Assembly (NCBI RefSeq): GCF_002930105.1 | Contig: NZ_PJRN01000014.1 | Location: 1 to 64,000 of the forward strand | Reading direction: 5' to 3' | Source: Billgrantia saliphila | Lineage (GTDB): Bacteria > Pseudomonadota > Gammaproteobacteria > Pseudomonadales > Halomonadaceae | Length of the DNA stretch: 64,000 nucleotides | Shown here: piece after piece, positions 53,467 through 62,417 of the stretch | Numbering within the stretch: the first letter of the stretch is position 1 | Layout: each line of letters starts with the position of its first letter | Notes under the pieces: model-generated | Told to the model about the DNA's origin: nothing | Seen by the model: the letters and a program-made list of their open reading frames with translations, nothing else | Database searches by the model: none | Position numbers and translations under genes: made by a program

Positions 53467-53663
53467 CTACCAAGGTGGGCGCCATCCTCCGAGGTGTCAA
53501 GGGGTGAATGGCACGGCTGACACGTCACCGCCTCGTCGGCGGCCTACACCACCGGACGGTGAGCTATTCGAACAGGTCGCCTAGTTGCTACAAGGCCATG
53601 CAAGTCATTGGAATGGCGGACATCGCTGACACCGAATCCTTCGGCGTGGCACTCAATGCTACG

Positions 53664-54407
53664 TCAGGCGTCGGTGTCATCCTGAAAAAGCTGTTCAAGG
53701 CGCCTCGGGTAGTTGTTCAGGAAATCCTTGGTGACAGCAAAATGCTCGGTGTCTTCGAACGCAACCTCATTCACACCTAATTTATCGAAATGAATGATCT
53801 TCGCGTTTGGGTAGGAGAGAAGGATAGGTGAGTGTGTAGCGATGACAAACTGAGAGTGATCTTCGACAAGCTGGTGAATGGCGGTGAGCGCCGCGAGCTG
53901 GCGAATGGGTGACAATGCCGCCTCAGGCTCATCTAGCAGGTAGATTCCGTTACCCTGGAGCTTGTTCAGCAGGACGGCCATAAAAGACTCGCCATGCGAC
54001 TGCGTATGCAGTGACTGGCCTCCATAGCCCTTAAGGTAGCCTGTCTCATCCATGTAGCTTGCTACGTTGAAGAAGCTTTCGGCTCTGAGAAAATACGCGT
54101 CGCGAGGCTTCGGCACTCCCCTTGCGAGGCGCAGATATTCATGAAGAGGCGATATTGAGCCTGCTGACTGGAAGCGAACATTTTTGGTTCCGCCCTCTGC
54201 GCTGAAGCCAAGCGCGACGGCAATGCCTTCCAGGACGGTTGACTTACCCGAGCCGTTCTCACCGACGAAGAAAGTCACATTGGGATGGAACTCTATGCTT
54301 TCTACCTCCCGTACAGCGGGGATGCTAAAGGGAAAAGACCCGTAGTCGACCTTCGTATCAGGGCGAATAGATGCGTGAAGTAGGTATGGCTTGGTACGTT
54401 TCGGCAT
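53664..54407 (-). CDS. Stand-alone AAA-type (ABC/SMC-like) ATPase
   Basis: 247 residues. Walker A FVGENGSGKST near residue 55, signature-like SHGESFMAVLLNKL, Walker B GIYLLDEPEAAL and H-loop VIATHSPILLSYP. The start PYLLHASIRP, then PFSIPAVREVESIEFHPNVTFFVG, is typical of small predicted AAA ATPases with no coiled coil. Function is uncertain; relatives occur alone or beside nucleases in defence modules, but no partner is visible here. A 3' fragment of the same gene lies at 48.9 kb. Confidence 0.88.
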   Translation of the reverse strand: MPKRTKPYLLHASIRPDTKVDYGSFPFSIPAVREVESIEFHPNVTFFVGENGSGKSTVLEGIAVALGFSAEGGTKNVRFQSAGSISPLHEYLRLARGVPKPRDAYFLRAESFFNVASYMDETGYLKGYGGQSLHTQSHGESFMAVLLNKLQGNGIYLLDEPEAALSPIRQLAALTAIHQLVEDHSQFVIATHSPILLSYPNAKIIHFDKLGVNEVAFEDTEHFAVTKDFLNNYPRRLEQLFQDDTDA

Positions 54408-54566
54408 GCGGCATGGGCTCCTGGCGCCTGCTATCACCCGTATCAAACCGGCGCGAAGCAGATATGTTGGCATCCGACATGGCTTGGTTAAGCGCTCATA
54501 CGGATGGACGGGATGTAGGTTAGTTCCCAGGCGGTAAGCGGCGGCCTTGGACACCAGCGAAAGCCT

Positions 54567-55505
54567 CTAGCCGTGCTCCGGGTTGCGATAGGCGCTTGGG
54601 GCGATGCCAACTTGGCGACGGAATACCTGTGAGAAGTGACTAGGGCCCGAATAGCCAACCTCCATTCCGATGTCGATGATGCTGCGGTCGGTGTCCAGCA
54701 ACAGCTGACGGGCTCGGTCCATGCGCAGACGAATGAAGTATTGCGACGGTGACAGCCCCGTTGCCCGCTTGAACAGCCGGCTGAAGTGGTATTCGCTCAA
54801 ATGCGCAGCTTCAGCCAAGTCCGCCAGGGAAAAGGGTTCGGCCAGGCGCTGATTCATAAAGTCGATGACCCGACGCAGTTTGTAAGCTTGCAGCGCGTTG
54901 CTACGCCTGCCTTTGGCCTCTGGGTCGCGGTAAGTCCGGACAAGATGAACGGTCAATGCCTGGGCGAGGCTATGGACGAACAGTGAACTGGGCTCGTGCC
55001 GTTTGACCAGCTCCAGCCGTATCTGCTCGAGGAGCATCCGCACCAGGTCGTCTCGTCCGCCGGAAATGTCCAGGAAGCTGATCGGGCCGGCCTGGCTACC
55101 CAGCAGGTGGCGGGACGCTTGATCGATCAGCGTATGGGGGAGATACAGATGCATCACCTCGAAGGTGTCGCCCCCTCTGGTCTGCCAGCGCATCTCATAG
55201 GGCAGCGCAGTGCTGGTCAGGTAGAAGTCTCCCTCCTGCACCTGCACCGATTCCCACTCACCGCCCTGAGAGCGTTCCTCGACGATGGCCGATCCGGACA
55301 GCACCATGACAAGCAGCGGTTCGGCCACGGCCGGAATCAGTACGGGTTCAGTGATGCTGTGATGCGTGAATAGATGCAGCACAACGTCTTGCAGCCCAGA
55401 GCGTTGCGGCAACGCAAGGTGCTCGCTCGGCATGCGCTGCAACATGGACTCGGCTGGAACACGCAAAGCGTCCTGAGAAGAAACGACAGGCTCGTATTTA
55501 TTCAC
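54567..55505 (-). CDS. AraC-family transcriptional regulator (cupin_6 type)
   Basis: 312 residues. An N-terminal cupin-like sensor (AEPLLVMVLSGSAIVEER, VQEGDFYLTSTALPYEMRW) and C-terminal HTH pair (FSLADLAEAAHLSEYHFSRLFKRATGLSPSQYF and IIDIGMEVGYSGPSHFSQVFRRQVG). The start is GTG with a weak site; an internal Met 20 codons in is an alternative. It is divergent from the SDR gene and probably its activator. Confidence 0.9.
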   Translation of the reverse strand: MNKYEPVVSSQDALRVPAESMLQRMPSEHLALPQRSGLQDVVLHLFTHHSITEPVLIPAVAEPLLVMVLSGSAIVEERSQGGEWESVQVQEGDFYLTSTALPYEMRWQTRGGDTFEVMHLYLPHTLIDQASRHLLGSQAGPISFLDISGGRDDLVRMLLEQIRLELVKRHEPSSLFVHSLAQALTVHLVRTYRDPEAKGRRSNALQAYKLRRVIDFMNQRLAEPFSLADLAEAAHLSEYHFSRLFKRATGLSPSQYFIRLRMDRARQLLLDTDRSIIDIGMEVGYSGPSHFSQVFRRQVGIAPSAYRNPEHG

Positions 55506-55675
55506 GAAGCTCTACCCATCAGCGTTGCTCCTCGGCGCAAAACTACGATAGTCGGCGCAAGCCTCCCAAAGCCGCTCCCGCCCTCCTGCGCGATAGTAAA
55601 ACCGTCATCAACGACTGCACCCCGATGGGTGCCGGCCGGCGAATGCCTCGCTTGGTTCCGACTCTGGAGAAAAAC

Positions 55676-56440
55676 ATGACTGACATCATAGACACTGTCC
55701 CACAGGAAGTTGAAGGCAAGGTTGCACTGGTAACGGGCGCTGCCAGCGGCATCGGTAAAGCTATCGCGTTGCTGCTGAACGCACGTGGCGCGAAGGTCGT
55801 TGCAGAAGACCTCAACCCCTCCGTCGAAGAGCTGGCCCGGCCGGGGCTGGTGCCTCTAGTGGCCGACATCACCCACGACGGCGCCGCTGAGGATGCGGTT
55901 GCCCTGGCGGTTGAGAAGTTCGGCCGGCTCGACATTCTGGTGAACTGCGCGGGAATCATCATCAACAAGCTGGTGCAGGACATGACGCGGGGGGACTGGG
56001 AGCGCGTTCAGACCGTGAACGCGACTGCGGCGTTTCTGCATTGCCGCGAAGCCGTGAAAGCGATGAAGCCGAACAAGTCTGCCGCGATCGTCAACATTGC
56101 CTCTTATGCCTCTTACTTTGCCTTCCCGACCATTGCGGCATACACCGCATCGAAGGGCGCTCTGGCCCAGCTGACCCGCACGCTGGCGCTTGAAGTCATC
56201 GAGCACGGCATTCGCGTAAACGCCATCGGGGTGGGCGATGTCGTTACCAATATCCTGAACGATGTCATGGAAGACGGCCCTGGCTTTCTGGCCCAACACG
56301 GTGAGGGCGCGCCCATTGGACGCGCGGCACAACCGGAAGAGATCGCCGAAGTGGTCGCCTTCCTGGCGTCGGATCGCGCGAGCTTCATGGTCGGCTCTGT
56401 CGTCATGGCCGACGGAGGCATGACCGTCACAGCAGGCTGA
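55676..56440 (+). CDS. Short-chain dehydrogenase/reductase
   Basis: 254 residues. NAD(P) motif VTGAASGIGKAIA, NCAGI, catalytic Ser region IVNIASYAS and YTASKGAL (Tyr-x3-Lys). The C-terminal SDRASFMVGSVVMADGGMT is usual for classical SDRs. The Asp/Glu after the second strand (VVAEDLNP) suggests NAD preference. The start at 55676 follows TGGAGAAAAAC. Regulated, by position, by the divergent AraC protein. Confidence 0.92.
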   Translation: MTDIIDTVPQEVEGKVALVTGAASGIGKAIALLLNARGAKVVAEDLNPSVEELARPGLVPLVADITHDGAAEDAVALAVEKFGRLDILVNCAGIIINKLVQDMTRGDWERVQTVNATAAFLHCREAVKAMKPNKSAAIVNIASYASYFAFPTIAAYTASKGALAQLTRTLALEVIEHGIRVNAIGVGDVVTNILNDVMEDGPGFLAQHGEGAPIGRAAQPEEIAEVVAFLASDRASFMVGSVVMADGGMTVTAG

Positions 56441-56555
56441 GCACCCCACCGCGCCGCACGACCTTATAAGGCGCTCGAGCAGTGGTGGATGCTCTCAAGG
56501 CAAATTCCCGTAACGCGCAGCATTAAACCATTCGCATGTTCCAGCCACGGTCCAT

Positions 56556-58097
56556 TCAAGTGGTTTCGGCAAAGCCAGCCTGTGCCTTCATCAGATCCTC
56601 CCGTGTATCGATATCGAGCGCCCAATCGGCGGGAATCGGCACGGTTGCAGTGCGATCCAAGGAGTGAAATACCTGGCCTGCGCCGGCATCGCCTGCCAGG
56701 CCGTTCAACCTGTCGAAGACGGAACTATCGAAGATGGCAGGCGGCAGATGCACCGCTCCCGCTGACGACAAGACCGCGGAGCGCTCCGGCGTCAGGGCGC
56801 TGCGAAGATCGAAGAGATGCGCATCCGGGACATTCGGCATATCGGCGAGCAGGACCAGGGCCGCCTCGACGCTCCGGCTCTGACCTGCCTGACGAATGCC
56901 AGCAACCAGTGAAGTCGACAAGCCCTGCGCCGCCTCCGCATTGACCACGACGGTCCAGCCTGCGGCGCGCAGCTCCACCGCTCGCGCGGGCTGGTCGGGG
57001 CCGACGACCGCGATACGGGCGGCAAGGTCATGCCCCTGGAGTGCTGCTGCGGCACGCTGGATGACGCGCTGCCCCCGGAACCGCGCCAGGAGCTTGTCGC
57101 CCTCTTCGAAGCGACGGGACTGCCCCGCGGCCAACAGCACAAGCGCCGTCGAAGCGAAGGGAAAGCGCACCTTGCGCTGATAAACTTCGATGATCTCCGC
57201 GAGGATGGAAACGGCAAGCGCCGACGCCTCGCGCATGGATGGGATCAAACCGACGGGGCCGTGGATGCGCCCGATCTGGCCCTCGGCGATGCCAGCCGCA
57301 CGAAGCCTCTCGCAACGCCGGGCATGGGTCGTCTTGCTGCCAATCGCGCCGACATAAAAGGCCGGGCCTGCAAGGGCCTGGGCAAGCAGCGCTTCCTCCC
57401 AATCGGCATCGTGGAAGGCGAGGAGAAAGGCCGTCCAGGGATCGTCGTTCAGAGTCGGCAGCGTCGATGGGAGCGTCAGCTTGGTGATTCGCTCGATTCC
57501 CAGGCGCCGGGCGCCCTGGGTTTCGGCGCCATCGCGGAGCTGCAGCTCGGTGGGGATACCACTCGCCATCGCAATCCGGGCAAGCGCCAAACTGTCGGCT
57601 CCGCGCCCGGCGATGCGCAGGCGGAGCTTGGGCGTGTAGTGGAAGGACAACGCACCTGGCACTGCCGGGTGCCCCAGCCGGAGGTCGCCGGATTCCGCAA
57701 GACTGAGCGTCACCGGCTTGCGCGAGGCGAGCCGATCGTGGCACGCACGCAGGACGTCGATCTCTGCATCGGGTAGGACACAAACCTCTATCGCACCACC
57801 GCAGGGTAACGGCATATCGATGAAAGGCGAGCCATGGCCGTATCTCAGGCGCTCGATCCGACCCGAGCGAAGCGCTTCCCGGGTATGCCTCGCCACATCC
57901 GCGTCGATGCATCCGCCTGAGAGGTAGCCGCAACTTTCACCCGCCGCGGACACGGCCATCAGCGCGCCCGGCAGGCGCACCGCGCCGCCTTCCGTCGCCG
58001 TCACGACGGCGAGCGCGACCTCCCCCGCTCGGCGCCAGGCAAGCCATTGTCCAAGCACGTCCTGAGCATGTTCCAGATACACATGTTTAAGATACAT
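56556..58097 (-). CDS. XdhC-MobA-like fusion (molybdenum cofactor insertion)
   Basis: 513 residues. The first ~330 form an XdhC protein: CoxI-like start (RRAGEVALAVVTATEGGAVR, CGYLSGGCIDADV) and Rossmann-type part (FYVGAIGSKTTHARRCERLRAAG, IHGPVGL). Residues 335-510 form a nucleotidyltransferase of the MobA/MocA type (LVLLAAGQSRRFEEGDKLLARF, VLLADMPNVPDAHLF). XdhC binds and sulfurates the cofactor for insertion; MocA-type domains make the cytosine dinucleotide form. Fused and 31 bases after the molybdopterin subunit gene, it should mature that enzyme. Confidence 0.92.
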   Translation of the reverse strand: MYLKHVYLEHAQDVLGQWLAWRRAGEVALAVVTATEGGAVRLPGALMAVSAAGESCGYLSGGCIDADVARHTREALRSGRIERLRYGHGSPFIDMPLPCGGAIEVCVLPDAEIDVLRACHDRLASRKPVTLSLAESGDLRLGHPAVPGALSFHYTPKLRLRIAGRGADSLALARIAMASGIPTELQLRDGAETQGARRLGIERITKLTLPSTLPTLNDDPWTAFLLAFHDADWEEALLAQALAGPAFYVGAIGSKTTHARRCERLRAAGIAEGQIGRIHGPVGLIPSMREASALAVSILAEIIEVYQRKVRFPFASTALVLLAAGQSRRFEEGDKLLARFRGQRVIQRAAAALQGHDLAARIAVVGPDQPARAVELRAAGWTVVVNAEAAQGLSTSLVAGIRQAGQSRSVEAALVLLADMPNVPDAHLFDLRSALTPERSAVLSSAGAVHLPPAIFDSSVFDRLNGLAGDAGAGQVFHSLDRTATVPIPADWALDIDTREDLMKAQAGFAETT

Positions 58098-58128
58098 AGC
58101 GGGCCCCGATAGTCTGTCTTCGCCTGTG

Positions 58129-60297
58129 CTACACCCGGACGTGATCGGTCAACGGCAGGTGGCGGATCCGCTGCTGCGTGGCGGCGAACAGCGCGTTGGC
58201 CAGCGCCGGCGCGAGCGGGGGAATGCCCGGCTCACCGACACCGCCCAGCGGAGAGCCGATCTCGACGATGCTCACCGCCACCGACGGCGCCTCCCCGATG
58301 CGCAGCAGCGGATAGTCGTGGAAGTTGGACTGTTCAGCGCGGCCGTCGCGTATCGTCACTTTCTGCCTCAGTGCCATGCCGAGCGCATCGATGACGGCGC
58401 CCTGAATCTGCGTCTCCACCTGGCCCGGGTTGATCGCCCGCCCGCAGTCGATGGCCGCATGAACCCGCCGCACATCGATACCCTCGTCGTCGACGCGAGC
58501 CTCGACGACCTGGGCGACGTAGGAGCCGTAGCTTTCGACCACCGCCAGGCCGCGCGCGATTCCCTCGGGGGCCGGCTCGCTCCATCTCGACATCTCTGCG
58601 ACCCGGTCGAGAACGGCGAGCATCCTCTCCTGCCCTTCGCTGTGGCTTCGGCGAAACTCCAGCGGATCGCGACCCGCTGCCGCCGCGCATTCGTCCATGA
58701 AGCTCTCGAAGAAGAAGCCGTTGAAAGAGTGGGCAATCGAACGCCAGGGGCAGAGCGGGATCGGCAGATCGACCACGGCATGCTCCACGACGAAGTTCGG
58801 GATGACATAGCGCATGTCCGACAGCCCGCCGAGAGAGAAGGGATCGAAGTTCGCGAGGTTGCCCGTCGCCTGCGCCCGCTGCTCCGGATCGATACCGTAT
58901 TCGCGGCCCATCTGCGGCCCGGCGATTCGGATACGCATGCCGGTGATATTGCCGGCATCGTCCAGGGCCGCCCGGAAGCGGCACCTCATCGTCTGGCGGT
59001 ACTGGCCCTGCCGAACGTCGTCCTCGCGGGCCCAGAGTAGCTTGACCGGCCGGCCGCCGACGGCGCGGCTGGCGAGCACGGCCTGGAGAGCAATCTCGCC
59101 ATGGGTCTTGCGGCCGAAACCTCCCCCCAGATAGGTGGTGTTGATGAAGCACTGCTCGGCCGGCAGCTGCAACGCGTTCTCGAGCGTCATGCGAACGACA
59201 TCCTGGCCCTGGGTACCGATCCACAGCTCCGTCCGCTCATCGGTGGATTCGGCGGTGCAGTTGATCGGCTCCATGCTCATGTGTGTGAGAAGCGGTACCG
59301 AGTACTCGGCCTCGACGACCTGGCCATCGGTCGACAGCGTCGCCTCCGCATCGCCGCGCAAGGTGGAGACGGGAACGTCGGGCCGGTCCAGCGCCTCGCG
59401 CAGCATTGTATCGATCGCCTCGGTGGAGAGTTCGTCGGCATCAGTGGCGGTGAAGGTAATGTCGAGCGCATCGGCGGCCCGCTTGGCCTGCCACCAGGAG
59501 TCGGCGACGACCACCGCGCCGCGCGGCACGCGAACCACCGCGACCACGCCAGGCATCCCGGTAACACTGTCCTCGGCGATCGACTCGACCTCGGCGGAAA
59601 AGACCGGGGCGAGTCGGACGGCGCCATACAGCATGCTTTCTCGCTCGACGTCCACTGCGTACACGGCCTTTCCCGTCACCTTATCAGGCGTATCGAGGCG
59701 CGGCACACGTCGTCCGCTCAGCGTTCGCTCGCCATCGGGTCGCAGGGTCGGCTCCTCCGGCACCGGCAACGCCATGGCGTCTTCCACCAGCTCGCCGAAG
59801 GGTATCCGCCGGCCGCTGTCGGAATGAACGATGAAGCCGTTCTCGGCATGCAAGGCCGCGGGCGCTACTCCGAGGCGCTCGGCCGCCGCCTGTGTCAGCA
59901 TCTCCCGCGCCTGGGCGGCCGCGAGGCGCAACGGGTCGTGCCAGAAGCGGATACCGAACGAGCCCACGGAGCGCATCTGGCCGATGAACGGAATCCGGTA
60001 GTCGGGTGTCGGCTGGTTCGGCATGCCCGCCACGATGCTCGACCAGTCGGCACCCAGCTCATCGGCAAGAATCTGGGCCTGCCCCGTGTGGGTCCCCTGG
60101 CCCATTTCGCTGGTGGGCAGCAGGAAGGTCACCTGGCCGCTCGTGTCGATGCGGATAAAGGCTTGCGAGAGACCCGCCGCCTCGCTCTGCCGTGCCCATG
60201 CCGCTGGCAGCCGAAGGGGAACGACAAGGGCAACACCGGCCGCGACAGCGCCGGCCAGAAAGGAGCGACGGGTAAGGGAGACATCTTGCAATTTCAT
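58129..60297 (-). CDS. Molybdopterin-binding subunit of a xanthine-dehydrogenase-family hydroxylase (IorB-like)
   Basis: 722 residues with a twin-arginine signal (SLTRRSFLAGAVAAGVALVV), so the mature enzyme is exported. Cofactor-binding segments are TSEMGQGTHTGQAQ, TYLGGGFGRKTHGE and the catalytic-Glu loop GVGEPGIPPLAPALANALF. The architecture with no FAD subunit resembles isoquinoline 1-oxidoreductase/aldehyde dehydrogenase of the periplasm, passing electrons to a cytochrome. It pairs with the 2Fe-2S subunit 74 bases upstream. The substrate (aldehyde or N-heterocycle) is not clear. Confidence 0.93.
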   Translation of the reverse strand: MKLQDVSLTRRSFLAGAVAAGVALVVPLRLPAAWARQSEAAGLSQAFIRIDTSGQVTFLLPTSEMGQGTHTGQAQILADELGADWSSIVAGMPNQPTPDYRIPFIGQMRSVGSFGIRFWHDPLRLAAAQAREMLTQAAAERLGVAPAALHAENGFIVHSDSGRRIPFGELVEDAMALPVPEEPTLRPDGERTLSGRRVPRLDTPDKVTGKAVYAVDVERESMLYGAVRLAPVFSAEVESIAEDSVTGMPGVVAVVRVPRGAVVVADSWWQAKRAADALDITFTATDADELSTEAIDTMLREALDRPDVPVSTLRGDAEATLSTDGQVVEAEYSVPLLTHMSMEPINCTAESTDERTELWIGTQGQDVVRMTLENALQLPAEQCFINTTYLGGGFGRKTHGEIALQAVLASRAVGGRPVKLLWAREDDVRQGQYRQTMRCRFRAALDDAGNITGMRIRIAGPQMGREYGIDPEQRAQATGNLANFDPFSLGGLSDMRYVIPNFVVEHAVVDLPIPLCPWRSIAHSFNGFFFESFMDECAAAAGRDPLEFRRSHSEGQERMLAVLDRVAEMSRWSEPAPEGIARGLAVVESYGSYVAQVVEARVDDEGIDVRRVHAAIDCGRAINPGQVETQIQGAVIDALGMALRQKVTIRDGRAEQSNFHDYPLLRIGEAPSVAVSIVEIGSPLGGVGEPGIPPLAPALANALFAATQQRIRHLPLTDHVRV

Positions 60298-60371
60298 CGT
60301 TCTACCTGCGCCTTGAGTAAGCATGGAGGGGTAAGCGAGCTGGAGAGGGATCGACTGGGTAGCGGATCGCG

Positions 60372-60821
60372 TCAGGCCTCGGCGGCGCGGTGAATGGCCG
60401 CCCGTATGCGCACATAGGTGCCGCAGCGGCACAGATTGCCGGCCATCGCCGTATCGATCTCCGCATCGGAGGGACTCGGATTTCGCGCCAGCAGTGCGGC
60501 TGCGCTCATGATCTGCCCCGACTGGCAGTAGCCGCACTGCGGTACGTCCAGTTCCACCCAGGCCTGCTGGACGGGATGCGAGCCATCCTCGGACAGCCCC
60601 TCTATGGTCGTGACGGACCGGCCTTCGGCGGCGGATAGGGGGAAAACGCAGGCTCGCACCGGCTCGTCATCGACATGCAGCGTGCACGCACCGCACTGCG
60701 CGACGCCGCAACCGTACTTGGTGCCGGTAAGCTTCAGTTGCTCCCGGATCACCCAGAGCAGCGGCGTATCCGGCTCGGCGGTGACTTCCACCTCGCGCCC
60801 GTTGAGCGTGAATGCAGTCAT
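60372..60821 (-). CDS. 2Fe-2S subunit of the molybdenum hydroxylase (IorA-like)
   Basis: 149 residues. The N-terminal plant-type ferredoxin cluster ligands are in [24 protein letters not shown]; the C-terminal cluster is in [12 protein letters not shown] and [12 protein letters not shown]. This is the full ligand set of the family. It has no signal and would be co-exported with the Tat-targeted large subunit. First gene of the operon; divergent from an AraC regulator. Confidence 0.94.
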   Translation of the reverse strand: MTAFTLNGREVEVTAEPDTPLLWVIREQLKLTGTKYGCGVAQCGACTLHVDDEPVRACVFPLSAAEGRSVTTIEGLSEDGSHPVQQAWVELDVPQCGYCQSGQIMSAAALLARNPSPSDAEIDTAMAGNLCRCGTYVRIRAAIHRAAEA

Positions 60822-61000
60822 GAGTGCTTCTCCTCGGCTTGGCCTTTGGTTCGTGGCGGGATACGCGTTGGCATTCACTGTTAACCATTCGGCCGGGCGA
60901 GGGCTTGCCAATGCCTGCGTAAAACTTGCCTGATCCTGTCGAGTCGGTGCTATCTCATCGCCGCCATGCTACGTTCGAACCGAAATGCGGGAGGGAAGTT

Positions 61001-62041
61001 ATGGATTCGCTCAAACAGGCTGTCCGGGCTTATACCAGCCGCCACGCCAACCGCCGCGGAATGGCGCTTACCCCGGTGCCAGGGCTACGCATGATGTGCC
61101 TCGAGGCGCCGTCCGGCGAACTGCATTCGGTTTACAAGCCGCTGATATGCCTGGTACTTCAGGGTGCGAAACGCTTGATCGTGGGAAAGGAGGAGCGGCT
61201 CTTCTCCGCCGGCCAGTCCGTCCTGGTGAGTGCCGACATGCCGGTTATCGGGCGGGTCGTGCAAGCGAGCCAGAGCGAGCCCTATCTGGCGATCGCAGTC
61301 GAACTCGAAATGTCGATATTGCGCGAACTCACCGCTCACCTCGGCAGCCCGCACCCCCGGCCTTCCTCCGAAATGCCTACATTATTCGCCATAGACACCG
61401 AAGCTGCGCTGCTTGATTGTGCATCGCGTCTGATGCGCCTGCTGGACCGCCCCGAAGCGGCGCCGCTCCTGAGCCCGGGAATCATGCGGGAGCTGCACTA
61501 CTGGCTACTGTCGGGACCTCACAGCAGCGTCCTTCAGACGCTGGCTGACCCGGACAGCCACGCCGGCCGTCTCGCCGCCGCCATTGCGATCCTCAGGGCC
61601 GAGTATAGGTCGCGCGTGCCCGTGGAACGACTGGCGGCGAAAGCCGGCATGAGTCCCAGCTCGTTCCACAAGCACTTCAAGCACATGACCTCACTGACAC
61701 CGGGGCAGTACCAGAAGCGGCTGCGTCTGGTCGAAGCACGCAGGCTGATGCTCGACGAAGGCTCCTCGGCGACCAATGCCGCCTTCGAGGTGGGCTACGA
61801 GAGCGTCTCGCAGTTCAACCGCGAATACCGTCGCCTATTCCAGGCGCCACCGAAACGCGACGTTCTGAATGCCATCAGAACTGGCAAGCAAAGAGAGGGT
61901 GAAATCTCTCAGCTGCCCTCTCCCCGTCTGCATGACCCTGGCACCATCCCGCCAGCTCTGGATTACCAAGGGCGAACCGCAGTGCCTGATGTCTGGGCAG
62001 CCCCTTGTAGCGAACCTTCCGGTGGCCGAAGAGGTCCTTGA
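61001..62041 (+). CDS. AraC-family regulator with an altered C-terminal tail
   Basis: 346 residues. AraC_N-type sensor (YKPLICLVLQGAKRLIVGKE, LVSADMPVIGRVVQAS) and HTH pair (VPVERLAAKAGMSPSSFHKHFKHMTSLTPGQYQKR, and SATNAAFEVGYESVSQFNREYRRLF). The normal family end is near residue 290 (APPKRD). The final ~55 residues are low in family features and lie antisense to a transposase relic, so they are probably translated insertion-element DNA. Divergent from the molybdenum hydroxylase operon, which it likely controls. Confidence 0.85.
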   Translation: MDSLKQAVRAYTSRHANRRGMALTPVPGLRMMCLEAPSGELHSVYKPLICLVLQGAKRLIVGKEERLFSAGQSVLVSADMPVIGRVVQASQSEPYLAIAVELEMSILRELTAHLGSPHPRPSSEMPTLFAIDTEAALLDCASRLMRLLDRPEAAPLLSPGIMRELHYWLLSGPHSSVLQTLADPDSHAGRLAAAIAILRAEYRSRVPVERLAAKAGMSPSSFHKHFKHMTSLTPGQYQKRLRLVEARRLMLDEGSSATNAAFEVGYESVSQFNREYRRLFQAPPKRDVLNAIRTGKQREGEISQLPSPRLHDPGTIPPALDYQGRTAVPDVWAAPCSEPSGGRRGP

Positions 62042-62113
62042 TGACATGCAGCGTGTGCTCCACCTTGGCGCGGATGCTGGCTTGGCCTTCTCGATCGACA
62101 TGGCAGCATGTTC
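61875..62113 (-). mobile_element. IS5-family transposase remnant, C-terminal part
   Basis: Minus strand reads QASIRAKVEHTLHVIKDLFG, then HRKVRYKGL, the typical end of IS5-group transposases (the E of KVEH is the last catalytic acid). The N-terminal part is missing and no clear terminal repeats were seen. The stop lies inside the AraC gene tail. Confidence 0.8.
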
Positions 62114-62213
62114 ACGGGCCTGCCTCTGCATATCTCTGCCTAGAGGGAGCTGTCTCGACAGGCGCTGTGACCCGTGATATCCAGTGTGCTTGCTACAGCA
62201 GCGGGATGACGTC

Positions 62214-62372
62214 ATGGCCTTTCATAACCCGGATCCGAAAATGCGTGATATCGAGCAGCGCAATGCCCGGTTGCGCGCCGGATTCCTTGCCCAGCTGTTT
62301 GCCGATGTCTGGCGTGGATTTCGCAAGGCCTTGTCACGTCCCCGATTCCGGCGCCGTCGGCGTCAACCTTGA
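62214..62372 (+). CDS. Small basic protein, unknown
   Basis: 52 residues: MAFHNPDPKMRDIEQRNARL, then an amphipathic helix and an Arg-rich end (RPRFRRRRRQP). The style recalls small DUF1127-type proteins but the match is weak. A GCGGGATG sequence precedes the start. It lies between the transposase relic and the epoxide hydrolase gene. Confidence 0.45.
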   Translation: MAFHNPDPKMRDIEQRNARLRAGFLAQLFADVWRGFRKALSRPRFRRRRRQP

Positions 62373-62417
62373 GGCTGGCATAGTCACCGCGACAGCTCAC
62401 TCCGGCAGGGGCATCTC

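Noticed and set aside
53508..53780. 90-codon plus-strand frame upstream of the ATPase stop
   Set aside because: Half of it is antisense to the ATPase gene end; the rest shows no motif. Only its overlap with the duplicated ATPase tail is of interest.
59101..60393. 430-codon plus-strand frame opposite the molybdopterin subunit
   Set aside because: Antisense shadow; no motif, and the minus-strand gene is complete with Tat signal and catalytic Glu.
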